DNA from: Candidatus Methanophagales archaeon
GTDB taxonomy: Archaea > Halobacteriota > Syntropharchaeia > Alkanophagales > Methanospirareceae
DNA length: 64,000 bases
Direction: 5' to 3'
NCBI GenBank assembly: GCA_024699715.1
Contig: JANPRD010000010.1
Coordinates: 45,768-109,767 of the forward strand
Below the pieces are notes generated by a model. It was not told the DNA's origin. It did no database searches and saw only the letters and a list, made by a program, of their open reading frames with translations. Below are positions 55,913-63,984 of this stretch, piece after piece (within the stretch, counting starts at the first letter, position 1; every line of letters starts with the position of its first letter). Both the position numbers and the translations under genes were made by a program.

Positions 55913-56500
55913 TCATATGAATTTGAGATCTCCCTTGGCATTCACAATCCATTCTGAATGCAGTGGCCCCTCTTTTAAGGAGCCATCTGGTTCAAGGAAA
56001 GCATGAAGTCTAAAAGGTGCATTTTTCTCATTTAACTTAGATTGATATCGCCCAACTACCTCAATTTCTTCACTTTTATAGCCTATGGAACCGAAGTAAG
56101 ATTAACATCTTAGTTCTCACTTTTGCTTGAAGAATTTTCATGCAATCGTAATGCCAATCTGTCATTAGAGCTTCTGCCTTGTAATCAAGCTTACCTTTAA
56201 GTATAACAGTCAAATCCCCAATACTGCTATCTTTTCTTCAGCGTCTGGTACGATCAGAGATCCTTTAGCTTTATCAACCTTTATATATGCTTCAAACTCC
56301 AGTGATCCCTCTGCAATCCCATGATTTGGAAATCCTTTGTCTTCTTTAAAATTGGGTTCACTTATATGTATTTTAGCCCTGTAGGGAGCTTCACTCTCAG
56401 GTCTTAATCCTATGAGATGCATACACATCAAGATTAAGACGAAGAAATCCGCTCTGCTGTTAAGGTAGGCATATGCGGCGGTAGCTCCTACTTCTACCAT
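55913..56500 (-). CDS. hypothetical cassette protein, two frameshifts
   Basis: Unrecognised protein of about 195 residues. It starts MVEVGATAAYAYLNSRADFF, passes through EPNFKEDKGFPNHGIAEG and EFEAYIKVDKAKG, shifts near the TTTT of 56231-56235 (one missing base) into SSIGDLTVILKGKLDYKAEA and TDWHYDCMKIL, shifts again near 56098-56101 (one extra base) into YFGSIGYKSEEIEVVG and ends HSEWIVNAKGDLKFI. The corrected frames join into sensible sequence, so the gene is probably real. It ends 12 bases before attC-like repeat 1. No signal peptide or known domain seen. Confidence 0.55.
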
Positions 56501-56756
56501 GGATCTCTTATCTCTCAGTTTTCAAGGTTTGATCGTATGAATGTCTCTCCTCTCTTTTCCGCTGTTTTCCATAACTCAATCCCTTCTCCTCAATGAGATC
56601 TGGATCGGTAAAGATTATATCTCAGAATATTCTACTCTACTCCGTTAGCTATCTGGTCAGTATTTTGCACCCCTCCTTCTCCTTATAGCGGCAGATATAG
56701 AGCGAAAAAGTTGTAGAAGGTTACTGGAATCCAACATTTAGAAGGTAAACTGATTC
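56501..56756. other. unassigned stretch in cassette island
   Basis: About 255 AT-richer bases between two minus-strand cassette genes. I looked for a further attC-like palindrome here and did not find a convincing one. Confidence 0.35.
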
Positions 56757-57291
56757 TTAGTTGTACCCATATAGCGAGTACGCTTCCTCTAATAGCTTTA
56801 TTGCTCTGGGTCTTACAATTCCCAAAATTCTCCCTATCCTGTCAGGATCAGCTGGTCACCCTAAGATGTTGCCGTTTGTTCCTATCATGTGCCAATTCAG
56901 TTATAGCTGTGAAGAATGAACAGCATACTCCGCTATCGTCGAGCCCTATTTAGCAATGCCAAGGTCTTTGTCAGACGCTTAATAGCACCTTCTAGGGTTA
57001 CAGTCCATCATTCATCCAAAGGCGTGGCTATTTCTCCTGTAAACCATGAATTGTATCCATCAAACTCGACTGCGTCAACCTCCATTCTCTCACTAACTCG
57101 ACAGGATCCAGGATTTGTTTGCCATAAGCCTTCCATGGATAAAGAGGGCATCTTCTACGGCATGATGCGTCCGTAGGACAGAATCATTTAGAGCACTAGA
57201 GCGTCTTATCATTGCATCTTACGCGGATACATTTTACCAGCTCGAAGGGCTTCTGCTATGAGTGTACATTTTTTCCGGGTCAATTTCCTCA
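56757..57291 (-). pseudogene. decayed cassette gene, Cys-rich fragment
   Basis: Joining the frames on the minus strand gives MRKLTRKKCTLIAEALRAGK, then a Cys-rich piece (SCRRRCPLYPWKAYGKQILD), then MEVDAVEFDGYNSWFTGE and finally GRILGIVRPRAIKLLEEAYS, but with at least three in-frame stops and shifts. It starts about 26 bases after attC-like repeat 2 in the minus direction, where a cassette gene would start. I do not recognise the protein. It seems genuinely degraded, unlike the single-indel genes. Confidence 0.4.
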
Positions 57292-57295
57292 TTTC

Positions 57296-57784
57296 TCACC
57301 CATAAGAGTACATGTCGCCTAACAGGTAGCGGGTATGCGAAGCCCGTAAGAGTTTGGGTGAGCAATAGCAAACCGCATACATGCTGTTAGACGACGTTGC
57401 CATTAAAATCTCCACCATTGGCATCTCTGGTGATCTCGGATTAGGTATAACTTTCCTTGTGCTTGGGTCAACTATGAGGTCTAACTGTTCAAGTATTATT
57501 TGACCTACGAGTGGTTGAGCGCCCTCTGGTTCTGCCAGAACGTTGAATTCGCCCGCTCTACCACACATTTCCACAGTTACAACGCCATATATTGATTTTA
57601 TCTCCGTTTTGTTATTTGCGTATCTTACTTTTACCTCTCGCATCTTTCTTAAATTGAGCTTATCAATGACATTTTGAGGTAGAACAAGCATCGTTGCTCC
57701 CGTATCAATAACAGCCTCAAGTTCAATCTCTCTCTCAGGCTCAAAGACATTTATGACCTTTATTTTCTCAACCACTTTTCCCAT
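57296..57784 (-). CDS. cassette-borne retropepsin-like aspartic protease
   Basis: A 162-residue clan AA aspartic protease with LEAVIDTGATMLVLP (catalytic Asp about 26) and the second hydrophobic-glycine segment PLVGQIILEQLDLIVDP, then NPRSPEMPMVEIL where family members usually end. The last 30 residues are encoded by attC-like repeat 2, as happens when a cassette gene reads into its recombination site. A TATA-like box and a GGGGGTG ribosome site precede the ATG. It is about as divergent from the protease at 13150 as separate families, so not a recent duplicate. Confidence 0.78.
   Translation of the reverse strand: MGKVVEKIKVINVFEPEREIELEAVIDTGATMLVLPQNVIDKLNLRKMREVKVRYANNKTEIKSIYGVVTVEMCGRAGEFNVLAEPEGAQPLVGQIILEQLDLIVDPSTRKVIPNPRSPEMPMVEILMATSSNSMYAVCYCSPKLLRASHTRYLLGDMYSYG
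57317..57392. repeat. attC-like hairpin repeat 2
   Basis: Outer arms GCCTAAC (57317-57323) and GTTAGAC (57386-57392); inner arms GTATGCG (57333-57339) and CGCATAC (57374-57380). It is 76 bases long. It shares TGTCGCCTAAC and the start of the inner arm plus CGAAG with repeat 1, and GACGACGTTGCCAT-like flanking sequence with repeat 3. Confidence 0.7.
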
Positions 57785-57811
57785 ATCGCACCCCCTTCTT
57801 ACCTTAATCTC

Positions 57812-57846
57812 ACATTTTTTAGAATGTAATCATCTTTTTAAACCTT
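57812..57846 (-). promoter_or_regulatory. promoter of cassette protease with palindrome
   Basis: On the minus strand GGTTTAAAAAG (plus 57833-57843) serves as BRE/TATA. Between it and the ribosome site lies the inverted repeat ACATT-ctaaaa-AATGT (57812-57827). The cassette thus appears to carry its own promoter. Confidence 0.45.
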
Positions 57847-57855
57847 TCTGCCCTG

Positions 57856-57937
57856 TCGCAACGGTTTGCGGACATACGAATTCCGGCTTTGCCGAATTTT
57901 TGCGGAGCGATGCGCAGCCGTATGTCCGCTGTCGGGC
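57856..57937. repeat. attC-like hairpin repeat 3
   Basis: Degenerate outer arms TCGCAAC (57856-57862) and GTCGGGC (57931-57937), but perfect 11-base inner arms GCGGACATACG (57868-57878) and CGTATGTCCGC (57919-57929). A second small palindrome, CCGGC-TTT-GCCG, lies in the loop. It shares TGTCGC, the inner-arm core plus CGAA and the downstream GAAGTTGCCAT with repeats 1 and 2. Confidence 0.6.
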
Positions 57938-58082
57938 GAAGTTGCCATGAATATCCCTTAGGGAGTGTTGCCCTAATACCAAGCAAGCCCCCTCACACCT
58001 CTGCCGCCAAGGAAGCCTATGGTTTTAACCATGATTTGTGGAAGTTATTTATATCTTTAACTACAATTTTAATTCGGATGGG

Positions 58083-58216
58083 CTGGAGCGGCTTATGCCA
58101 GTATTCCAGCCCGTGAGGGGTGTGGTCAGCCACCCTGATCGGCTCGATGAAACGGGACGGCGTCCCACTAAGCGAGAGCAATCTTCCGTCTAAAGACGGG
58201 AGAAGCTGACCCTTCC
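58083..58216 (+). mobile_element. IS200/IS605-type 3' end or omega-RNA-like remnant, no tnpB
   Basis: A chain of hairpins: GGGTG/CACCC (58118-58122 with 58131-58135), GGGAC-GGC-GTCCC (58154-58166) and CCGTC-TAAA-GACGG (58186-58199), the last followed by GAGAAGC. This order and the final TTCCGTC..GACGGGAGAAG stem resemble the RNA-coding right end of IS605/IS1341 tnpB elements. No transposase or TnpB frame lies upstream, so it is a remnant or a stand-alone RNA. The palindrome GGTTTTAACC at 58021-58030 may belong to the left end. Confidence 0.5.
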
Positions 58217-58258
58217 ACCGTTGCACTCTTAGCAACATGTAATTTCAATATGCTCCAA

Positions 58259-59518
58259 CTAAAGCAGAAATTCACCCTCCTCAATCCGCTTCTTCAGGAG
58301 TATGCAGAGTTTTCGTGCCTTCGCCCTGTTTGAGAGGCGTAGCGTAATTGGGACTTTTCTTCCTGCGACGAAAACGCTTCCGAGTTCGCCCTTGAACGCG
58401 CCTCCCTCGCATGCGAAAACGCAGAATCCGCAGTTGAAGCATCTCTCTCGGTTGAGACCGCTTGACCTTTCAAATGCTCTCGTCGGACAAAATCGCTCAA
58501 CGACGCATTCCTCATGCCGAATGCATTTCTCCTTCTCGTGAATGATTTCAAGCGATGTTCCTTGCCAAACGCACCCGTAGTCGCTCTCACCGATTTCTGT
58601 TCTGCGTTGAATTTCAGCAATCGGCATATTTATCGCATCGTCAAGCACCTTTAAGCATTCTAAAATCGCATCGTCCAAGACAGGAATAGGCACTGCTATG
58701 GAAGTAATGCATTCTGTTCCCGCACTTGTGACGAATCCGCCCATGAACTCCGCATCCATTCCCTTCATATCCGCAACAACAGAGATATTTCTGCGCTCTG
58801 GCGTGCTTCTTGTCCCCTCACCAACGACAAAACCCGTAGCGGCATTCACAAGAATCCTGCTTCCGACACGAATAACTCGCATCTCAGGGTCGTTCTCCAA
58901 AGGATTCAATTCGCCACAACCGCAGACTGATGCCTCAACAAACGGACCTCGCAACCCTGAAACAGAGAAAATTGTGCGCACCGTCTCTGCGCTTGGATTC
59001 ACGAAGCACATGTAATTCCTGAACGCACTTCTCGTCGTGAAGAGGCGAGCAAAGTTGAATTCTTCAAGTGTCGCAGTCCTTCGGAATCTCGCCTTCCCTC
59101 CACTTGTCGTCCTCGCTTCAAATTCAACCTCCACCGCTTTACCTGCGACCAAGTCCTGAAACAAGTGACCTCCGCCGTATTTCTCGTCTGCCTCACTGTG
59201 AGCCGTTCCAAAAACAATCGCATCTAAAACGCCAAGCCTCTCGTTGGGGCAAGGTCCCGGGAACGCAGGAACGCCGTTGAACCAAGCACGGAGCACCCGC
59301 TCAAACTCCCCTCTCTGTGCGACTTCAAGCGAGAAGATTGCTGCTGTTCCTGACATTAATCCGCAAGTTGCAGTCGTTACTACATCTACTTCCCTCAAAA
59401 TGTCCGTTGCTCCTTCTCTGACCTCTTTCTTGAACTCTTCTGCGGTAAGCACAACAACATCGCCACGCTTTATCCGCTCATTTATCTCTGGAATGCTCCT
59501 CGCAACACTCGCACACAT
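58259..59518 (-). CDS. methanogenesis marker 16 metalloprotein (homocysteine synthase-like)
   Basis: DUF39/HcyS-type domain fused to a C-terminal ferredoxin domain, the form called methanogenesis marker 16. Features: VVTTATCGLMSGTAAIFSL, FPGPCPNERLG, GTAHSEADEKYGGGHLF, SVCGCGELNPLEND and MGGFVTSAGTECITSIAVP. The ferredoxin part has CIRHEECVVERFCP and CFNCGFCVFACEGG. Related HcyS makes homocysteine from aspartate semialdehyde and sulfide; a similar role is inferred. I chose ATG 59518 (MCASVARSIPEIN), 12 bases after cutA. Confidence 0.9.
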   Translation of the reverse strand: MCASVARSIPEINERIKRGDVVVLTAEEFKKEVREGATDILREVDVVTTATCGLMSGTAAIFSLEVAQRGEFERVLRAWFNGVPAFPGPCPNERLGVLDAIVFGTAHSEADEKYGGGHLFQDLVAGKAVEVEFEARTTSGGKARFRRTATLEEFNFARLFTTRSAFRNYMCFVNPSAETVRTIFSVSGLRGPFVEASVCGCGELNPLENDPEMRVIRVGSRILVNAATGFVVGEGTRSTPERRNISVVADMKGMDAEFMGGFVTSAGTECITSIAVPIPVLDDAILECLKVLDDAINMPIAEIQRRTEIGESDYGCVWQGTSLEIIHEKEKCIRHEECVVERFCPTRAFERSSGLNRERCFNCGFCVFACEGGAFKGELGSVFVAGRKVPITLRLSNRAKARKLCILLKKRIEEGEFLL

Positions 59519-59529
59519 TTTCAGTTTCC

Positions 59530-59943
59530 TTATTCTCCTTCCCTTTTCCCTGCATCTTTCTCCTCTTTCGGCGAAACCGCATCTTTCGGTGAAACTGCAT
59601 CTTTCGGCGGAATCACCGCATCTTTCACCCATTTAAGATATTCATCAGAGCCATCAACGATGGGAATCGCAATAATTTCAGGCAGTTCATAGCTGTGAAT
59701 TTGTTTTATGCGTTTGATTAGCCTCTCAATTAATGCTCTTTCTGTCTTTATCACGAGAAGAGCCTCATTTTCCTCGCAAAACTCACCATTCCAGAAGAAA
59801 AATGATTCCACTGATGCGATATTCACGCATGCTGCGAGACGCTCCTCAACAAGCACCTTCGCAATGCTGCGAGCCTCTCCCTGACTCGCCGTGCAGAACA
59901 CCACACACGCACCACTGCCTTCTCCGCCTCTTTCTCCACTCAT
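59530..59943 (-). CDS. cutA: CutA1 divalent-cation tolerance protein
   Basis: Small trimeric protein of the CutA1 family, linked to copper and other metal tolerance in bacteria. Features: [28 protein letters not shown] and [12 protein letters not shown]. After the family's normal end at KWVKDAVI, a tail repeats KDAVSP about three times, encoded by 18-base tandem repeats at 59572-59630. The ATG overlaps the rps27ae stop as ATGA, so the two genes are translationally coupled. Confidence 0.9.
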   Translation of the reverse strand: MSGERGGEGSGACVVFCTASQGEARSIAKVLVEERLAACVNIASVESFFFWNGEFCEENEALLVIKTERALIERLIKRIKQIHSYELPEIIAIPIVDGSDEYLKWVKDAVIPPKDAVSPKDAVSPKEEKDAGKREGE

Positions 59944-60131
59944 TTCCTCTGCGGCTTGAATTCCGTGTAGCCGCACTTCCCGCAGGAATACCTGTCCGAA
60001 TGTTCAGCAAGGAAAACGCCCGCACCGCACCTAGGACATGCCCTCCGCTTCCTCCTCAATTTCAATTCGCCCCCTTCCTCAAAAACCTCGTAAAAGGTAT
60101 GCACTCGCCCCTTCACCTGCTTCTTCGCCAT
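59940..60131 (-). CDS. rps27ae: 30S ribosomal protein S27ae
   Basis: A 63-residue zinc-ribbon ribosomal protein with CPRCG and CGKCG and the basic block [13 protein letters not shown]. Archaeal form without ubiquitin. It follows rps24e and precedes cutA with an ATGA overlap. Confidence 0.95.
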   Translation of the reverse strand: MAKKQVKGRVHTFYEVFEEGGELKLRRKRRACPRCGAGVFLAEHSDRYSCGKCGYTEFKPQRK

Positions 60132-60203
60132 TTTTAACGCCTCCTCCCGCTTCCCTCCTGCTTCCCTTCTCCCCCTTTAACCTCCTTTAACCACGCCAGA
60201 GGC

Positions 60204-60572
60204 TCAAGCGGTGGCTGCTTCCCCCTCAGGAGCTTCAGGAAAGTTCCGCCTCAAAATATGCTTTCGCTCAATTTCACGCATACGAGCCTCGCTCTCGTAG
60301 ATTTTTGCGTATCCCAACGCCTCAGTCCTCCCGAAAGCGGGCTTCATCCAGTCTATGACCAACACCTGCGGTCTGCAGCCGAACTTCCGCACCAACGCTT
60401 CTCGCACTTCCTTCCTGCTCGGTGTCCCACCTCCTCCGACGCCTCTCGCATGTTCTTGACTGCTACTTCCTTCACTGCCTACTTCGCCACTACTCCCGTG
60501 TTTCACTTTAAAAAGAATCTCTTTCCGTCTTAAAAGCTTGTTATCCCGCTCTCTCACTATTTCTATTTCCAT
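60204..60572 (-). CDS. rps24e: 30S ribosomal protein S24e
   Basis: Archaeal/eukaryal small-subunit protein. Features: EIVRERDNKLLRRKEILFKV, SRKEVREALVRKFG and the end FGRTEALGYAKIYES. A Ser/Gly-rich insert of about 25 residues (30-55) replaces the short loop normally before PSRKEV. I chose ATG 60572; ATG 60584 is four codons upstream. It lies in the conserved rpoE1-spt4-rps24e-rps27ae order. Confidence 0.93.
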   Translation of the reverse strand: MEIEIVRERDNKLLRRKEILFKVKHGSSGEVGSEGSSSQEHARGVGGGGTPSRKEVREALVRKFGCRPQVLVIDWMKPAFGRTEALGYAKIYESEARMREIERKHILRRNFPEAPEGEAATA

Positions 60573-60602
60573 TTTCCACGCCACCCTCCACCTTCAAAAC
60601 AC

Positions 60603-60785
60603 TCATCTGACCTTCAGTGCATATCTACCTTCCTCTTTAATGCCTAACTTCTTCGCAATTTCTGAGTTCTTTGCATCTAAAATGATGACATATCCGCTCC
60701 ATTCCTTGCTTATTGCGCTTGAACCGCACTTGCAGACAAGCGTGTCCCTGAAAATGCGGTGGCAGTCCTTGCACGCCCATTCCAT
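60603..60785 (-). CDS. spt4: transcription elongation factor Spt4 (RpoE2)
   Basis: A 60-residue zinc-binding partner of Spt5. Cysteine pairs CKDCHRIF and CKCGS bind zinc, and WSGYVIILDAKNSEIAKKL is the conserved core. It is placed directly after rpoE1 and before rps24e, as in most Euryarchaeota. Confidence 0.95.
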   Translation of the reverse strand: MEWACKDCHRIFRDTLVCKCGSSAISKEWSGYVIILDAKNSEIAKKLGIKEEGRYALKVR

Positions 60786-60789
60786 CGCT

Positions 60790-60868
60790 ACTCACCTTAC
60801 ATGCACTCGCTCACACGCTCACTCTCACACGCTTACTCTCACGCTTACTCTCACGCCACACGCACACG
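60790..60868 (-). repeat. GTGAGAG-type purine-rich low-complexity repeat
   Basis: The gap between rpoE1 and spt4 consists of imperfect GTGAGAGT, GCGTGAGA and GTGTGCGTG units on the coding strand, extending into the last codons of rpoE1 (AKACVKAKA tail). Confidence 0.65.
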
Positions 60869-60872
60869 CCCC

Positions 60873-61481
60873 TCACGCTTTTGCTTTCACGCACGCTTTC
60901 ACGCACCACCGCCTTTCAGATTTTCTTTCCTGCTCTCGCCTTCGCTCCTCTTCAAGCCACTCGTATTTTCCGAGTCCCGGCTGCCGCATCGTCAGTCCAA
61001 TCTTGCTGTCGCTCGGCTCTCTCTCGTTCAGCGAGACCGCCACAATCCTTGCTCGCACCTTGTCGCCGACAGCGAGCGCCCTCCCGCTCTCCTTACCAAC
61101 GAGTCGCTTCCCCTTCTCGTCGTAAGATATGTATTCGTCGGAGATTTGACTGATGTGGAGCAAGCCGTCAAGCGGTCCTATCTCAATGAAAGCACCGAAT
61201 TCAACCGTCTCAATCACCTCTCCCTCCGTTATTTCCTGCAATTTAGGTCTGTAAACGAGCGCTTCAAATGTAGTTTCGTAGTAGATGCCCGCATCTCCTA
61301 TCAATATACGACCTTCTCCTATTTCATTCACATCTAAAATTGCGATAAACATCCCTATCTGCTTGTCAAGCCTGCCCTCAAGCCTCTCTGCGAGCAGTTC
61401 TTTTACCGTTGAATGCAAGTCCTCGCCGAAGCGTTCAGGCGGAACACGCACAACATCCACCGCCCGCACCTTCAGATACAT
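60873..61481 (-). CDS. rpoE1: DNA-directed RNA polymerase subunit E' (Rpo7)
   Basis: Stalk subunit of archaeal RNA polymerase that binds exiting RNA with Rpo4. N-terminal RNP-like domain with DVVRVPPERFGEDLHSTV, and a C-terminal S1 domain with VEFGAFIEIGPLDGLLHISQ. The last 25 residues are Arg/Lys-rich and longer than usual. First gene of the rpoE1-spt4-rps24e-rps27ae operon. Confidence 0.95.
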   Translation of the reverse strand: MYLKVRAVDVVRVPPERFGEDLHSTVKELLAERLEGRLDKQIGMFIAILDVNEIGEGRILIGDAGIYYETTFEALVYRPKLQEITEGEVIETVEFGAFIEIGPLDGLLHISQISDEYISYDEKGKRLVGKESGRALAVGDKVRARIVAVSLNEREPSDSKIGLTMRQPGLGKYEWLEEERRREQERKSERRWCVKACVKAKA

Positions 61482-61545
61482 TTTCCTCGCTCTTTACCTC
61501 TGAAATGAAATACTTTCGCCACCGCCTCGCTGCCGCCTAGCTGCC

Positions 61546-63984
61546 TTAAAGCAAGCCGAGACTGCGTTCAAGTTCTATCCTGCGTTCAACTTGAGCGATG
61601 AGCATTCTCGTCGAGACTACTGCGTCTGGATTCACGCTCACGGAGTCTATTCCGCAGCGCACGAGGAACTCCGTGAATTCGGGGTAGACGCTTGGCGCTT
61701 GACCGCAGATGCTGACGGTGCAGCCGTGCTTGTGAGCCTTTCGTATGAAGTATGCGATTGCTCGCTTCACCGCCTCGTCTCGCTCGTCAAAAAGAGGTGC
61801 AAGCTTCTCAGAATCCCTGTCTACGCCGAGTGTCAGCTGCGTGAGGTCGTTGCTCCCTATGGAGAAACCGTCAACGAGCCTGCTGAACTCGTCGACGAGA
61901 ATGACATTTGAGGGAATTTCGCACATCAGCCACACTTTGAAGTCCCTGCTGCGCTCCAAGCCCTCTTCTGCCATGAGTTTCAGCGTCAGCTCCATTTCTC
62001 TGACCGTTCGGCAGAAAGGAACCATGACCCACACATTCTTCAAGCCCATCTCGTCTCTCACTTTCTTCAACGCCTTCAACTCCAAACGGAACGCAGGCTC
62101 AAACTCAGGGTCAATATATCTTGAGGCTCCTCGCCACCCAAGCATCGGATTCGCCTCTTCAATCTCATACTTCTCGCCACCTCGCAACGCCCTGTATTCA
62201 TTCGTCTTGAAGTCGCTGAAACGCATCACCACAGGTCTCGGATAAAATGCTCTGCCGACAGCGGCGATGCCATCCGCAAGCGCATCTATGAATTTCTGCT
62301 CTTTACCTTCCTCAATCAGCTTGAGTGGATGCTCGCCGATGTGCGTTGAAATGATGAACTCCACTCTCATTAAACCAACACCATCAACAGGGAGCGCAGC
62401 AACCTTCTCCGCAATCTCAGGCACGCCCAAGTTGCAATACACCTTCGTTGCGGTGACGACGAACCTCGCTATTTCTTCAGCTGAAATCACAGCAGGAGCA
62501 GCAGCTCGCTCAGGCACCGCCTTCGCCTCTTCTCCCGCCACTGCTTCCTCGCCGATGCTCACGAAGCCTGCGTAAACGATGCCTCGCTTCGCATCCACAG
62601 TAACATCCTGACCGTCCTTCAGCACGGATGTTGCGTTACCTGTGCCGACAATTGCTGGAATCCCGAGCTCACGAGAGACAATCGCAGCGTGGCATGTCAT
62701 ACCGCCCTCATCGGTAATTATCGCTTTCGCCTTGCGCATCGCAGGCACCCAGTCTGGCGATGTCATCCTCGTGACGAGAATCCGACCCTCCTCAAAATCC
62801 TCAATCTCAGAGACATCTCGCACCACTTGAACCTTCCCGTGTGCAATTCCTGGCGAGGCTGCAAGCCCCTTCAATATTATTTTGCCTTCCGCAACCCCGC
62901 CTTCTTCCCCGCTCACCGCCCCCTCAGGAATGCCACAGCCACTCACAGCAACCGCCCCTCCCGCTTCCTCCTTCGCAGCCTCTTCCGCAGCAGCCTTCAC
63001 GCTCCAAACGGTCTCTGGGCGAGCCTGCAGGATGAAAATTTCGTCTGTGTCGTCGTCAACAGCCCATTCAATGTCTTGAGGCGTGCCGTAGTGCCTCTCT
63101 ATTTTAATGCCGATTTCTGCGAGTTTGCGAACTTGCTCGTCTGTGAGGCAGGGCTTCTCCCTCAAATCCGCAGGAACTTCCTTCTCAATTGTTCCGCCTG
63201 CCTCGCCCTCCTTGCGAGTGAGCATTTTGTCCTTGTAACCTATCTCTCGCTTGACGATTGAGAGGTCTTCCTTACGCACAAAGAACCTGTCGGGGCGGAC
63301 TGTCCCCTGAACAATCATCTCGCCGAGACCCCAAGAGCCTTCAATCACAACAACATCCGCATCACCGCTCACGGGATTAAGCGTGAACATCACTCCCGCA
63401 GAGCGACTTCTGACCATCTTCTGAACGACCGCACAGAGAGCGACCTTCTCGTGAGCGAAGCCTTTCTCAACCCTGTATGCAATCGCTCTCGGCGTGAAAA
63501 GTGATGAGAACGCCTTCTTCACCGCAGTAAGCACCGCTTCGCTACCACGAACATCCAGAAATGTCTCCTGCTGTCCCGCAAAACTCGCACCGGGAAGGTC
63601 TTCAGCAGTCGCAGAGCTTCTCACCGCAACAAAAGGCTCTTTCATCCCCACCCTCTCGCCCAACTTCTCGTAATTCTTCACGATTTCCGCCTCCAAATCC
63701 GCAGGAAAATCCCCGCTTTCTATGAGTTCCCTTATTTCAGCAGACTTCTCTCTCAATTTCTGCACATCTCTCACATCTATACCGCTCAATATCTCGTTCA
63801 ATCGTCCCTTAATGTCGTTGTAATCTATGAAATATCTGTATGCTTCTGCGGTAATTGCGAATCCCGGAGGCACTGGCACTTTTATTTTGGATGCGAGCTC
63901 GCCGAGATTCGCTGCCTTCCCACCTACTAACGCAACATCTTCTTTGCCCAACTCTTCAAACCACCGCACAAGTTCGCCTACCAT
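61546..63984 (-). CDS. ppsA: phosphoenolpyruvate synthase
   Basis: Converts pyruvate and ATP to PEP, AMP and phosphate: the entry to gluconeogenesis after pyruvate oxidoreductase. N-terminal ATP-binding domain with LVGGKAANLGEL (20-31) and VRSSATAEDLPGASFAGQQE. The swivel domain has the phosphorylated His in GGMTCHAAIVSREL, and the C-terminal PEP-binding barrel has SIGSNDLTQLTLGVDRD and the active Cys in SICGQAPS. Length 812 is normal. An Ala/Glu/Gly-rich insert (about 330-370) separates the first two domains, and a second lies near 470-490. The start is 16 bases from the window end. Confidence 0.95.
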   Translation of the reverse strand: MVGELVRWFEELGKEDVALVGGKAANLGELASKIKVPVPPGFAITAEAYRYFIDYNDIKGRLNEILSGIDVRDVQKLREKSAEIRELIESGDFPADLEAEIVKNYEKLGERVGMKEPFVAVRSSATAEDLPGASFAGQQETFLDVRGSEAVLTAVKKAFSSLFTPRAIAYRVEKGFAHEKVALCAVVQKMVRSRSAGVMFTLNPVSGDADVVVIEGSWGLGEMIVQGTVRPDRFFVRKEDLSIVKREIGYKDKMLTRKEGEAGGTIEKEVPADLREKPCLTDEQVRKLAEIGIKIERHYGTPQDIEWAVDDDTDEIFILQARPETVWSVKAAAEEAAKEEAGGAVAVSGCGIPEGAVSGEEGGVAEGKIILKGLAASPGIAHGKVQVVRDVSEIEDFEEGRILVTRMTSPDWVPAMRKAKAIITDEGGMTCHAAIVSRELGIPAIVGTGNATSVLKDGQDVTVDAKRGIVYAGFVSIGEEAVAGEEAKAVPERAAAPAVISAEEIARFVVTATKVYCNLGVPEIAEKVAALPVDGVGLMRVEFIISTHIGEHPLKLIEEGKEQKFIDALADGIAAVGRAFYPRPVVMRFSDFKTNEYRALRGGEKYEIEEANPMLGWRGASRYIDPEFEPAFRLELKALKKVRDEMGLKNVWVMVPFCRTVREMELTLKLMAEEGLERSRDFKVWLMCEIPSNVILVDEFSRLVDGFSIGSNDLTQLTLGVDRDSEKLAPLFDERDEAVKRAIAYFIRKAHKHGCTVSICGQAPSVYPEFTEFLVRCGIDSVSVNPDAVVSTRMLIAQVERRIELERSLGLL

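Noticed and set aside
56916..57176. Plus-strand 86-codon frame in the island
   Set aside because: The opposite strand gives more protein-like fragments in cassette orientation.
58083..58216. CRISPR or tRNA cluster
   Set aside because: No regular direct repeats with spacers and no cloverleaf; the hairpins fit an IS605-type end better.
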